From: Peptococcaceae bacterium
GTDB lineage: Bacteria > Bacillota > Desulfitobacteriia > Desulfitobacteriales > Syntrophobotulaceae
DNA: 43,445 nt
Reading direction: 5' to 3'
Assembly (NCBI GenBank): GCA_009783315.1
Contig: WRHI01000011.1
Coordinates: 1-43,445, forward strand
Positions 35,221 to 43,445 of the stretch are shown here, in pieces; position 1 is the stretch's first letter; each line of letters starts with the position of its first letter. The position numbers were made by a program, and so were the translations under genes. A model generated the notes under the pieces. That model saw only the letters and a list, made by a program, of their open reading frames with translations. It did no database searches and was not told the origin of the DNA.

Positions 35221-35250
35221 GGAATGGGAATGGGAATGGGAATGGGAATG
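35221..35250. repeat. Hexanucleotide array (GGAATG)5
   Basis: Direct sequence, 15 nt downstream of the ahbB stop. Confidence 0.95.
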
Positions 35251-35254
35251 GGGA

Positions 35255-35275
35255 CGGTGCCCGTCGTCGGCACCG
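35255..35275. other. Perfect 7-bp hairpin CGGTGCC-CGTCGTC-GGCACCG adjoining the GGAATG array
   Basis: Direct sequence. Confidence 0.6.
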
Positions 35276-35324
35276 GTGTCATAATTGTCTTTGAGGATCA
35301 GGATGAGAATAGGGAAGGTTTTGT

Positions 35325-35576
35325 ATGATGAGTAGGAAACGAACCATGGTCATGATCGTGCTGGCCACAAGCACGATACTTTTGTCTTTGTCGGCATGTT
35401 CGGTTTTGCCGCTGTCTCATGGGAAGGATCTTAAGGAGAAGGCTTTGACGGTCGCACAGTTTATGGAGAGAGACATAATTGCTTCCATGACAGAAGGAGA
35501 ACCTTTGGACAGGGATTTTGCTTCGTCAACGTTTATTGATAAGGCATATAGTCATAATATTGAAATAAGGAGATGA
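35325..35576 (+). CDS. Small predicted lipoprotein of unknown function inside the heme operon
   Basis: N-terminal signal peptide with lipobox LSACS; co-oriented between ahbB and hemL. Confidence 0.65.
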   Translation: MMSRKRTMVMIVLATSTILLSLSACSVLPLSHGKDLKEKALTVAQFMERDIIASMTEGEPLDRDFASSTFIDKAYSHNIEIRR

Positions 35577-35580
35577 CATC

Positions 35581-36981
35581 ATGTCCGCTGCCAACACAGG
35601 AGTTTCGGAGGAATTGTTTGCGCGCGCGTGCGGTGTGATACCGGGTGGCGTCAACAGCCCGGTGCGCGCTTTTGCTTCGGTGGGGCTGACGCCTCGCTTT
35701 ATAACCCGGGGTGAGGGCTGTCTTGTCTGGGATGAGGACGGCAACGAGTATATTGATTATGTTTGTTCGTGGGGGCCGCTTATTCTGGGTCACCGGCATT
35801 CCGGTGTGGAAGGGGCTTTGCGGGAGGCTTTGCTGAAGGGGACGACCTTTGGGGCGTCCACTCGTGGCGAGGTGGAGATGGCCGAAAAGATTGCCGCCGC
35901 TTTGCCGAGTGTGGAGATGGTGCGGCTGGTCAATTCAGGCACGGAGGCGACCATGAGCGCGTTGCGTCTGGCTCGGGCTTTTACGGAGCGCAACAAAATT
36001 ATTAAGTTCGCCGGGTGTTATCATGGGCATCATGATTCTTTGCTGATTAAGGCCGGTTCGGGGGCGTTGACTTTCGGGGTTCCGTCAAGCCCGGGGGTGC
36101 CGGAGGATTTGGCGAAAAACACTTTGACCGCCGTTTATAATGATTTGGCCGGACTGGAAGCGTTGATGGCTCAAGAGGGGCCTGGGGTCGGATTTGAGGC
36201 CGGATTTGAGACCGGGCTTGAGACCGGATCTGAGGCCGGATCTGGAGCCGGTGGGCCGGTCGGTTCTCAGGTCGCCGCTGTTATTGTTGAGCCTGTGGCC
36301 GGGAATATGGGGCTTGTGCTGCCGGAACCCGGTTTCTTGGAAGGGGTGCGCCGCTTGTGCGATGATTATGGCGCTTTGCTGATTTTTGACGAAGTGATTT
36401 CCGGGTTCCGTCTTGGGTACGGTGGTGCCCAGAGCGCCTACGGTGTTATGCCGGACTTAACTTGTCTGGGCAAAATCATTGGCGGCGGGCTCCCTGTGGG
36501 CGCTTATGGCGGCAAACGGGAGATCATGGAGATGATCTCGCCCCAGGGACCTGTTTATCAAGCGGGCACCCTGTCCGGCAACCCGTTGGCGGTGGCAGCC
36601 GGGTTGGCGATGCTGGAGGCTTTGAGGGCAGAAGGTTTTTATGAGGCGCTGGCGGAGAAGACGGCTGTGTTGGCCGACGGGTGGCGGCAAGGGGCCCAAG
36701 CGGCCGGTGTGCCGGTTTGCATCAACCAGATAGGATCCTTAATGACCTGTTTTTTTCTGCCGGCTGACGCGGCGATAAACGAGGGTGGCAGGGTGAGGGA
36801 TTTTCTGACGGCCAGTTCGGCTGATACGGAACGGTATGCCAGATTTTTCCGGCGTATGCTGGACCAGGGGGTATACCTGCCGCCTTCTCAGTTTGAGGCT
36901 TTGTTTGTTTCGGCGGCTCATGATGAGGCGGCTCTGCAAAGAACGGTTGACGCCGCTTATGAGGCGTTCCGGGGGCTATAA
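35581..36981 (+). CDS. hemL: Glutamate-1-semialdehyde 2,1-aminomutase
   Basis: '[10 protein letters not shown]', '[15 protein letters not shown]', 'YHGHHDSLL', '[10 protein letters not shown]', '[18 protein letters not shown]'; in-frame repeat insertion at 36190-36249. Confidence 0.96.
   Translation: MSAANTGVSEELFARACGVIPGGVNSPVRAFASVGLTPRFITRGEGCLVWDEDGNEYIDYVCSWGPLILGHRHSGVEGALREALLKGTTFGASTRGEVEMAEKIAAALPSVEMVRLVNSGTEATMSALRLARAFTERNKIIKFAGCYHGHHDSLLIKAGSGALTFGVPSSPGVPEDLAKNTLTAVYNDLAGLEALMAQEGPGVGFEAGFETGLETGSEAGSGAGGPVGSQVAAVIVEPVAGNMGLVLPEPGFLEGVRRLCDDYGALLIFDEVISGFRLGYGGAQSAYGVMPDLTCLGKIIGGGLPVGAYGGKREIMEMISPQGPVYQAGTLSGNPLAVAAGLAMLEALRAEGFYEALAEKTAVLADGWRQGAQAAGVPVCINQIGSLMTCFFLPADAAINEGGRVRDFLTASSADTERYARFFRRMLDQGVYLPPSQFEALFVSAAHDEAALQRTVDAAYEAFRGL
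36190..36249 (+). repeat. In-frame 5 x 12-bp tandem repeat in hemL ([20 protein letters not shown])
   Basis: ggatttgaggcc / ggatttgagacc / gggcttgagacc / ggatctgaggcc / ggatctggagcc. Confidence 0.95.
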
Positions 36982-37037
36982 GCAATTGAACAATGGATAA
37001 TTTGGAAACATGAAAGTTTAAAGAAGAAATGCCATGA

Positions 37038-38294
37038 TCAGGGGAAAGAAGATCCGAAGCGCGCGAAGGATTCCCGCCATGCGTTTATCCGGACAGCCAG
37101 ATTTTGGAAATCACTCACCTTATAGCCGAGATAAGCCTTGAATAGACTTGTGCCGAAAGTCTTATCATCATAAGGCGCGGGCATGGCTTTGATCCTGTTG
37201 CGGAAGGTGACCTGGGCAACCAGATTGGCACTGATCGTAAAACAGTCGTCTCCAGATCTGCACATGAAGATCAAGTAGCGTTTTCCCGGCGTCAAGGGGA
37301 GCGAATCTGTTTGTCCGCCATAGACGACGATTTTGTCCGTTGGCAGGAGGGGAGAATCGTAGCTGTCATGGGTGGGTTCCGATAAGATTTGGTTGATGGA
37401 GAAAGTGTAACTATATTCGGCTCCATAATAGGCCCCGGCCTCAACGCTTTTGGATTTGATGGTGATATCCGCGAGGGTCCAATCGCTCAGGATCCTGCCC
37501 AAGTGTGAATAGGCTGCCATGAATTCAGTGTTGGCGAAAAGATGCTTCAGTTCGGCTATAAAAGTGTCCGCGCTTTCGCCGTCATAACGATTAAAGCTTT
37601 CTAAAGGGGAATGGGACCATACACGGCCTTGATCGTCTATCTCATATAGCGTGTTCCAATCGCCTGCCACAAACCAGTAGCTTTCATCGTCTCTGGTTTC
37701 ATATCCCAACGGCAGAAGATACAAACCTTTTTCACGGAGTAAGTTGGTATTATCTTCGCCGGGACATCCGCTGAATAGCCACTGAACAACCGGAAGGACA
37801 CCGGGTGCCTCTTCCGCGCGTCTCCAAAGGATGTCGATGATTTCTAGGGTTGAGGTTTGCCGAATGCCCGGTTCAATGTGCGTGACCGTTGCCAAAACAA
37901 ACATATCAATGCCGTATTCGAAGAATGACCCCAAGTTCGTGTACCCGATTTGGGAAAAGGTGGAATTGCCGGTGTCCATGTCTGCGATGTCCAGGTCTGC
38001 GATGCCCGTGTTCGCGAGCCTGAAATGAGTTGCCGGCAGGCCGCGCCAGGCATGAGAAGACGGGTTGATATCGCTAACGATACCGGCGCATTCTGGATAG
38101 GGTATCTCGCTGCCGGTTCTATGGGGGAAGGCAGGAAACAAGACTACGCAGGCTGTTATGACAAGGGCGGCAAGAGCACAGCAAAGGCCGGCAAAGAGGC
38201 GCCATTGGGGAGGTTTCTTTCTGTTTGATCTATTCTGTTGAGCAAGGTTGGTTTTGTCACAGAATTCTGGAATGTCTGGAATGTTATCGGTCAT
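37038..38294 (-). CDS. Uncharacterised membrane-anchored extracytoplasmic protein
   Basis: N-terminal TM (LFAGLCCALAALVITACVVLF) and a large extracellular domain; RBS aaaggaca 5' of the ATG at 38294; no family recognised. Confidence 0.7.
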   Translation of the reverse strand: MTDNIPDIPEFCDKTNLAQQNRSNRKKPPQWRLFAGLCCALAALVITACVVLFPAFPHRTGSEIPYPECAGIVSDINPSSHAWRGLPATHFRLANTGIADLDIADMDTGNSTFSQIGYTNLGSFFEYGIDMFVLATVTHIEPGIRQTSTLEIIDILWRRAEEAPGVLPVVQWLFSGCPGEDNTNLLREKGLYLLPLGYETRDDESYWFVAGDWNTLYEIDDQGRVWSHSPLESFNRYDGESADTFIAELKHLFANTEFMAAYSHLGRILSDWTLADITIKSKSVEAGAYYGAEYSYTFSINQILSEPTHDSYDSPLLPTDKIVVYGGQTDSLPLTPGKRYLIFMCRSGDDCFTISANLVAQVTFRNRIKAMPAPYDDKTFGTSLFKAYLGYKVSDFQNLAVRINAWRESFARFGSSFP

Positions 38295-38403
38295 AGCATC
38301 CTGTCCTTTCATTGAAATTCCATGCATAACTCCTTATAATAATAGCGGGAACAGCGCTGTATGGCAATACAAAAAATCAGTACATATAAGAGGAGGCGGA
38401 GGG

Positions 38404-39594
38404 ATGATGTCCCGTATTAAACTTATCGCGACGGCGGCTTTTGGTTTAGAAGCTCTTGTGGCGCGTGAACTGGCCGATTTGGGCTATGGTGAATGTTCTG
38501 TTGAGAATGGGCGCGTTGTTTTTGAGGCGTCTGTGGAGGCCATTGGGCGGTGCAATCTCTGGCTGCGATGCGCCGATAGGGTGTTGCTTGTTATGGGCGA
38601 GTTTACGGCCCGAAGTTTCGAGGAGCTGTTTCAGGGGACGCGAGCTTTGCCTTGGGAAGCTTGGCTGGGCCGTGACGCGCGTTTTCCGGTGACAGGCAGC
38701 GCGGTTAAGTCTCAGCTCCACAGTGTGCCTGATTGTCAGGCGATTATCAAAAAAGCTGTGGTGGAACGGCTGAAGTCGGTGTATCATGATTCGTGGTTCT
38801 CTGAGGAAGGGGCGCTGATGCCAATTCGGTTTTCCTTGCTGAAGGATCGGGTGACCCTGAGTCTTGATACGTCCGGGCCGGGACTGCACAAACGGGGGTA
38901 CCGCGCTTTAGCCGGGGAGGCGCCGCTGAAGGAGACGTTGGCGGCAGCCTTGATCCGGCTCAGCCGCTGGCGGGAGGACCGGGCGCTGATTGATCCCTGC
39001 TGCGGGACGGGAACGATTCCTATTGAGGCGGCTTTGATGGCGTTGAACCGGGCGCCGGGTATGGGACGTTCTTTTGCGGCGGAGTCCTGGCCGGCTCTGG
39101 AGGGAGCTGCGGGAACGGCTGGAACGGCTGGAACGGCTGGAACGGCGGTCTGGGCGCGGGCCCGGGAGGAGGCTCGCGATCTGGCCCGGGATGTGAAAGG
39201 GGCTGTTTATGGCTCGGATATTGATGAGGCGGCCCTGAGTCTAGCACGGCAGCATGCCCGGGAAGCGGGGGTGGAGGACCGGGTGTTCTTCCAGAAACTG
39301 CCGGCCCGGGAAGTGCGTTCGCGGTTTTCTTACGGGCATCTGATTGTCAATCCGCCTTATGGCCAAAGGCTGGCGGATGAGGGTGTGACTGAGGTGTACC
39401 GGGATTTGGGGCAGGCGTTCCGGGAGCTGTCCACTTGGTCGCTGCATATGCTGACGTCTTTGGAGCGGCCGGAGGATTTGATTGGGAGGCGCTGGGATAA
39501 GAGCCGCAAGCTTTATAACGGGCGCATTGAATGTCACTATTATCAGTTTTTTGGCCCTAAGCCGCCGCCGCGGCTGCGTGGGGAGGATAAATAG
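38404..39594 (+). CDS. THUMP-domain class I SAM-dependent RNA methyltransferase (RlmL N-domain/YpsC-like)
   Basis: N-terminal 'KLIATAAFGLEALVARELADLGY', 'IDPCCGTGTIPIEAALMA', 'LIVNPPYGQRL'. Confidence 0.9.
   Translation: MMSRIKLIATAAFGLEALVARELADLGYGECSVENGRVVFEASVEAIGRCNLWLRCADRVLLVMGEFTARSFEELFQGTRALPWEAWLGRDARFPVTGSAVKSQLHSVPDCQAIIKKAVVERLKSVYHDSWFSEEGALMPIRFSLLKDRVTLSLDTSGPGLHKRGYRALAGEAPLKETLAAALIRLSRWREDRALIDPCCGTGTIPIEAALMALNRAPGMGRSFAAESWPALEGAAGTAGTAGTAGTAVWARAREEARDLARDVKGAVYGSDIDEAALSLARQHAREAGVEDRVFFQKLPAREVRSRFSYGHLIVNPPYGQRLADEGVTEVYRDLGQAFRELSTWSLHMLTSLERPEDLIGRRWDKSRKLYNGRIECHYYQFFGPKPPPRLRGEDK
39112..39147 (+). repeat. In-frame 4 x 9-bp tandem repeat (GGAACGGCT) encoding (GTA)4 in the methyltransferase
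   Basis: Direct sequence. Confidence 0.95.
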
Positions 39595-39663
39595 CGGGGC
39601 TTGGTTCAAAATAAGAGTGGGATTAATGGGATCTTCATATAGCGGATAAATGGGGGAGGGTCT

Positions 39664-41025
39664 ATGAAAATTATTTCGGCTCAGGAGGTCTTTCTGAAGG
39701 GTTCGGCGCTTGTGGGATCCGAGGTGCGTTTAGAGGGTTGGGTGCGCACTGTGCGCGCGTCAAAGGATTTTGGTTTTGTTGAGTGCAATGACGGCAGCTG
39801 CTTTCTGAATGTGCAGATTGTTTTTGACGAGGAGCTGCCGAATTTTGCCGAAGCGGCGCGGTTGAGCGTGGGGTCTTCGGTTCGGGTGGAGGGGGTTCTG
39901 GTGGAGTCGCCGGGGGCCAATCAGCCCTTTGAGATTAGGGCAAAGGTTCTGGAGATTGTGACGATGTGTCCGCCGGAGTATCCTTTGCAGAAAAAGCGCC
40001 ACAGCGTGGAATTTTTGCGGACAATTGCCCATCTGCGGCCGCGGACAAATCTGTTCGCGGCGGTGTTTCGTGTGCGTTCGGTTCTGGCTTTCGCGGTGCA
40101 TAGGTTTTTTCAAGAGCGGGGGTTTGTTCATGTACATACGCCAATCATTACGGCCAGCGATACCGAGGGCGCGGGAGAGATGTTTCGGGTGACGGCTCTG
40201 CGGGCGGGTGAGGAGACGCCGGATTTTTTTGGGCGTGAGGCACATTTGACGGTGAGCGGTCAGTTGAACGCTGAGGCTTTTTGCTTAGCGTATAAGAGGG
40301 TCTATACCTTCGGGCCCACCTTCCGGGCAGAGAATTCTAATACGGCCCGGCACGCGGCGGAGTTCTGGATGATTGAACCGGAGGTGGCCTTTGCCGGGTT
40401 GGATGATGCTTGTTGTTTGGCGGAAGAGATGATGAAGTTCTTGATTGAGGCGGTGTCCGCGGCTTGCCCGGAGGAGTTGGCGTTTTTCAGCAAGTTCGTG
40501 GATAAGGATTTGTTTGAACGTTTGGAGGGGGTGTTGGCGGCAGATTTTGCCCGGGTCAGCTATACGGAGGCGGTGAAGATGCTGCTGGACTCAGGGCAGG
40601 TCTTTGAGTTTCCGGTGGTTTGGGGACGGGATCTGCAATCGGAACATGAGCGGTTTTTGACGGAGCGGGTTTTTGGCAAACCGGTTTTTCTGACAGATTA
40701 TCCCCGGGATATCAAAGCGTTTTATATGCGGCAGAATGACGATGGTCGGACGGTGGCCGCCATGGATTTGCTTGTGCCCGGGGTGGGGGAGATTATCGGC
40801 GGCAGCCAGCGTGAGGAGAGGGTTGATTTTTTGGAGCGGCGATTGGATGAGCTGGGCATGGCGCGGGAGGAATACCAGTGGTATCTTGATTTACGCCGTT
40901 TTGGCGGGGCGCCTCACGCGGGGTTTGGGTTGGGGTTTGAGCGGTTGCTTATGTATGTGACGGGTGTGAGCAACATCCGGGATGTGATTCCTTTTCCGCG
41001 GACGGTGCGGTCCGTTGATTATTGA
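39664..41025 (+). CDS. asnS: Asparaginyl-tRNA synthetase
   Basis: '[25 protein letters not shown]', 'GAGEMFRV', '[67 protein letters not shown]'. Confidence 0.96.
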   Translation: MKIISAQEVFLKGSALVGSEVRLEGWVRTVRASKDFGFVECNDGSCFLNVQIVFDEELPNFAEAARLSVGSSVRVEGVLVESPGANQPFEIRAKVLEIVTMCPPEYPLQKKRHSVEFLRTIAHLRPRTNLFAAVFRVRSVLAFAVHRFFQERGFVHVHTPIITASDTEGAGEMFRVTALRAGEETPDFFGREAHLTVSGQLNAEAFCLAYKRVYTFGPTFRAENSNTARHAAEFWMIEPEVAFAGLDDACCLAEEMMKFLIEAVSAACPEELAFFSKFVDKDLFERLEGVLAADFARVSYTEAVKMLLDSGQVFEFPVVWGRDLQSEHERFLTERVFGKPVFLTDYPRDIKAFYMRQNDDGRTVAAMDLLVPGVGEIIGGSQREERVDFLERRLDELGMAREEYQWYLDLRRFGGAPHAGFGLGFERLLMYVTGVSNIRDVIPFPRTVRSVDY

Positions 41026-41141
41026 TAAATGAGTTCGGCAATGGATGAGATGGACTCCGGCCACTGGCAGGGAGTCATAAAAGGGCGCGCAAAAAAATAG
41101 TGTGAAAGGAGTGGTCTAACCCGAGAAGGGATGATGGGAAG

Positions 41142-41921
41142 ATGAAAGATAGCTTGCTTCCTGTGGGGGAGATGGTAGCGCGGGTGTTATTTTTGGCGAG
41201 CGTGTTGGCTTTTGTTGGGTATGCCGCAATTGTTGGGGTGGCAAAAATTTATGGAGTTGGGGTGGATCAGCATATTATTGTGGTGGCTTTGCTCGGATCG
41301 GTCTTGACTTTGGAGGCGCTTTTGCATGGGGTCGCCCATTACAGCGCCGTTGCCGGGGAGGCGCAGCCGCGAGGTTTGACAAGACATGGCCAAGTCTACG
41401 TTTCGCGTATGCTGACGGTTATGAAATTGGGGACAGCTGTGTCTTCTCTGGTATGTATGGGTGTGCTGGTTTGGTTTGGGTTCGCTTTTTTCGACCTGAC
41501 TTCGCCTTGGACGCTGGGTATCTATATTATGGCGGGTTATGCCGCGATTTTCTTGGCGTGGCTGCTTCTCCCCGCTGTATGTTTTGGAGCCAAAATATGT
41601 TTGAGTTGCCGGCAATCTTTGCAGGAGTGGCGTTTTGCGCGGATTGTTCTGGCTTTAGCCGTACCCATGGCGCTGACAGTGGTTTTAGCGGGGTTGGGAT
41701 TGGCGTTTGGGTGGGCGCGGATCGTGATCGGCGGGGTAACAGCTTGTGTCTTGCTGTGGGACAGTATGGTTATGGGTTATGAGCGGTATCAGGCGACGTG
41801 TTGTTTTCGGGAAGGGGAGGTCTTTCATCCTGCCGCCTTGTTTTGGGTGACTTTGTTTTTGCATGCGCCGGCTTGGCTGTTGATAATATTTATGGGAATG
41901 AGCTTGGCTCCGTATAAGTGA
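41142..41921 (+). CDS. Uncharacterised polytopic membrane protein
   Basis: 259-aa ORF with about 6 hydrophobic segments; start codon and RBS plausible; no family recognised. Confidence 0.6.
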   Translation: MKDSLLPVGEMVARVLFLASVLAFVGYAAIVGVAKIYGVGVDQHIIVVALLGSVLTLEALLHGVAHYSAVAGEAQPRGLTRHGQVYVSRMLTVMKLGTAVSSLVCMGVLVWFGFAFFDLTSPWTLGIYIMAGYAAIFLAWLLLPAVCFGAKICLSCRQSLQEWRFARIVLALAVPMALTVVLAGLGLAFGWARIVIGGVTACVLLWDSMVMGYERYQATCCFREGEVFHPAALFWVTLFLHAPAWLLIIFMGMSLAPYK

Positions 41922-41939
41922 TTTGGGTGTGGTAGACTA

Positions 41940-43115
41940 CTAGGGCAATGCAAAGATTTGGCCGGGTTCCAGGATATGTGCTTCGCCGCCGAGCAGGCCC
42001 GCGGCGGCCAATTCTTGAAATTTTTCCAAGGGTTCGCTCAGGGGTTCGCAAGCCAGGTCGTAAGTCCCGTAGCTCATGGGGATGATATGCTTAGGGTGCA
42101 GGGTCTGACAGAGGCGGGCGACGTCGTCCGGGGTCAGGTGGCTTTTGCTCATAACGGATTCGGGCTGATAAGCGCCGATGGGAATGAACGCGTAGTCGAT
42201 GTCGGGGAAATGGCGGGCGATTTGATCGTAGTGGCCACCCCAGCCGCTGCTGCCGGCAAAATAGAGGGTGTGGACGGGGGTCTGCACAATGAAGCTGCCC
42301 CAGAGGGTGCGGTCCCGCTCAGAGAGGGTGGGGCCACTCCAGGAGCGAGCCGGCATCAGGGTGACGGTGACGTGGCCGTAGGTGTGGTATTGCTGAAACC
42401 AGCCGGCTTCCTGGATGAGATCTGGGGTGGCGAGGGGGTCGGATTCTGCTGGTTCGTTGAGCCATTGCGGCAGGCCTAAGGGCGTCAAAATGATTGTGGA
42501 AGGATTGTGGGCGCGGAGTTGCGCTAATGTCTGTTTGTTGGCGTGATAGGGCTGATTGCTGGAAAGCAGGATGTAGTCCAGTCCCCGGAGCTGATCGGCT
42601 GCCGGTTCGGGTAGCAGGCGCGGATAGCCGCCGGCGCTGGGACCGTAGCTGGGATCGGTTAAGAAGGTTATGCCGTCAAGGCGAATGAAGAAGGAAGCGT
42701 GTCCGAGCCAGACAACGGTGTTGTCGGTGTTTTGCCAGAGGTCGGACAATGGGGATGACGGGAGGGTGAAGGGATCTTGAGGGTCTTTGTTTTGTTGACG
42801 GTTTTTTAGAATTTTCAGACGCAGTTCGTCAAACCAAGTCCAGCTTTGCAAGCGGCTTCGATCCTGTATGCGGGTTGGGTTGTATTCACCGCTGCCGAGT
42901 GCTTCGGGCATATTGGCGTATGTGTGACTGCTCAGCCGGTGGCCGATGAGAAGATTTCCGGGCCAGGTCGGGCGCAGCGTGGTTAACGTGTTGTTTTTGA
43001 CATAGGTCTCGGGTGCCGGCCAGACCAGCCATATGAGTGTGAGAAGGATTAATGCGACTAGAATTGAGTTGGCGCGGCGGTGTTTTTTGGGAGGTGTTTT
43101 GTTATAATTGCTCAT
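41940..43115 (-). CDS. Membrane-anchored metallo-beta-lactamase-fold (UlaG/NAPE-PLD-like) protein lacking most metal ligands
   Basis: 'NTVVWLGHASFFIRLDGITFLTDPSYGP', 'RTLWGSFIVQTPVHTLYFAGSSGWGGHYDQIARHFPDIDYAFIPIGAYQPESVMSKSHLTPDDV'; N-terminal TM. Confidence 0.85.
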   Translation of the reverse strand: MSNYNKTPPKKHRRANSILVALILLTLIWLVWPAPETYVKNNTLTTLRPTWPGNLLIGHRLSSHTYANMPEALGSGEYNPTRIQDRSRLQSWTWFDELRLKILKNRQQNKDPQDPFTLPSSPLSDLWQNTDNTVVWLGHASFFIRLDGITFLTDPSYGPSAGGYPRLLPEPAADQLRGLDYILLSSNQPYHANKQTLAQLRAHNPSTIILTPLGLPQWLNEPAESDPLATPDLIQEAGWFQQYHTYGHVTVTLMPARSWSGPTLSERDRTLWGSFIVQTPVHTLYFAGSSGWGGHYDQIARHFPDIDYAFIPIGAYQPESVMSKSHLTPDDVARLCQTLHPKHIIPMSYGTYDLACEPLSEPLEKFQELAAAGLLGGEAHILEPGQIFALP

Positions 43116-43445
43116 GGTTTTAGGGTGCCCATTTTTGTGTTTTGTTATTTGGCTTTTATCGTGATGATGGATGTACCGCCAACAGTCAACAGGAATTGCA
43201 ATATACGCATCTCGTTTTGGTCGTCTAGAGGCACAAGGCAGAGGGGGCGGAGGGCGGGCGGACGTGCCACATGCCGGGACCGTGCTCCGTGTCGGCGCAT
43301 CTCTATGGCATCTGCGCAGAGAGCGCAAAAGTGTGTCCTGAAGTGAGTTTCGCACCGAAAGGAGGGAAAGCGCGGAAGTCACATGCTTTGTAAGAGATGA
43401 GGGCAGGCCCTTCGGAATCGACATTCAGGTGTAGGTTCCAAACCG

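Noticed and set aside
43116-43424. N-terminal extension of the MBL ORF upstream of 43115
   Set aside because: The extension has low-complexity, non-family sequence; the ATG at 43115 directly precedes the signal anchor.

Overview
The window (43,445 nt) reads as a chromosomal segment of an anaerobic bacterium. Gene content suggests a Bacillota/Peptococcaceae-like host, but this is inference only. (1) 0.27-11.7 kb: an almost complete C-P lyase (phosphonate) operon phnD-C-E-E-G-H-I-J-K-M-L, then a PHP-domain phosphodiesterase (PhnPP-type, probably replacing PhnP), a hexapeptide acyltransferase and a GNAT acetyltransferase. (2) 11.8-16.3 kb, minus strand: a patatin-like protein and a Tat-exported [NiFe] hydrogenase (small subunit, large subunit, maturation protease). 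(3) 16.9-37.0 kb, plus strand: a 'glutamyl-tRNA to heme to cytochrome c' island with hemB, a c-heme-motif sensor kinase, ccmA-B-C-E-F (System I*-like, CXXXY CcmE), nrfH-nrfA, sirC-hemA-hemC-cobA/hemD, two radical-SAM proteins (AhbC/AhbD, NirJ-type), two siroheme decarboxylase subunits (AhbA/AhbB), a small lipoprotein and hemL. (4) 37.0-43.1 kb: an unknown membrane-anchored protein, a THUMP/RlmL-like methyltransferase, asnS, an unknown integral membrane protein, and a metallo-beta-lactamase-fold protein that has lost almost all metal ligands. The observations most worth a second look are: phase-perfect heptanucleotide repeat arrays that supply the stop codons of phnJ, hyaD, hemC and ahbC; a 28-bp hairpin element duplicated in the phn operon with an exact 37-nt inverted copy 6 kb away; a histidine kinase with Gly in place of the phospho-acceptor His; the MBL pseudoenzyme; a 15-bp perfect hairpin inside phnC; large out-of-frame overlaps sirC/hemA/hemC; and in-frame microsatellite insertions in hemL, the methyltransferase and ccmF. 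No tRNA, rRNA or CRISPR was recognised.
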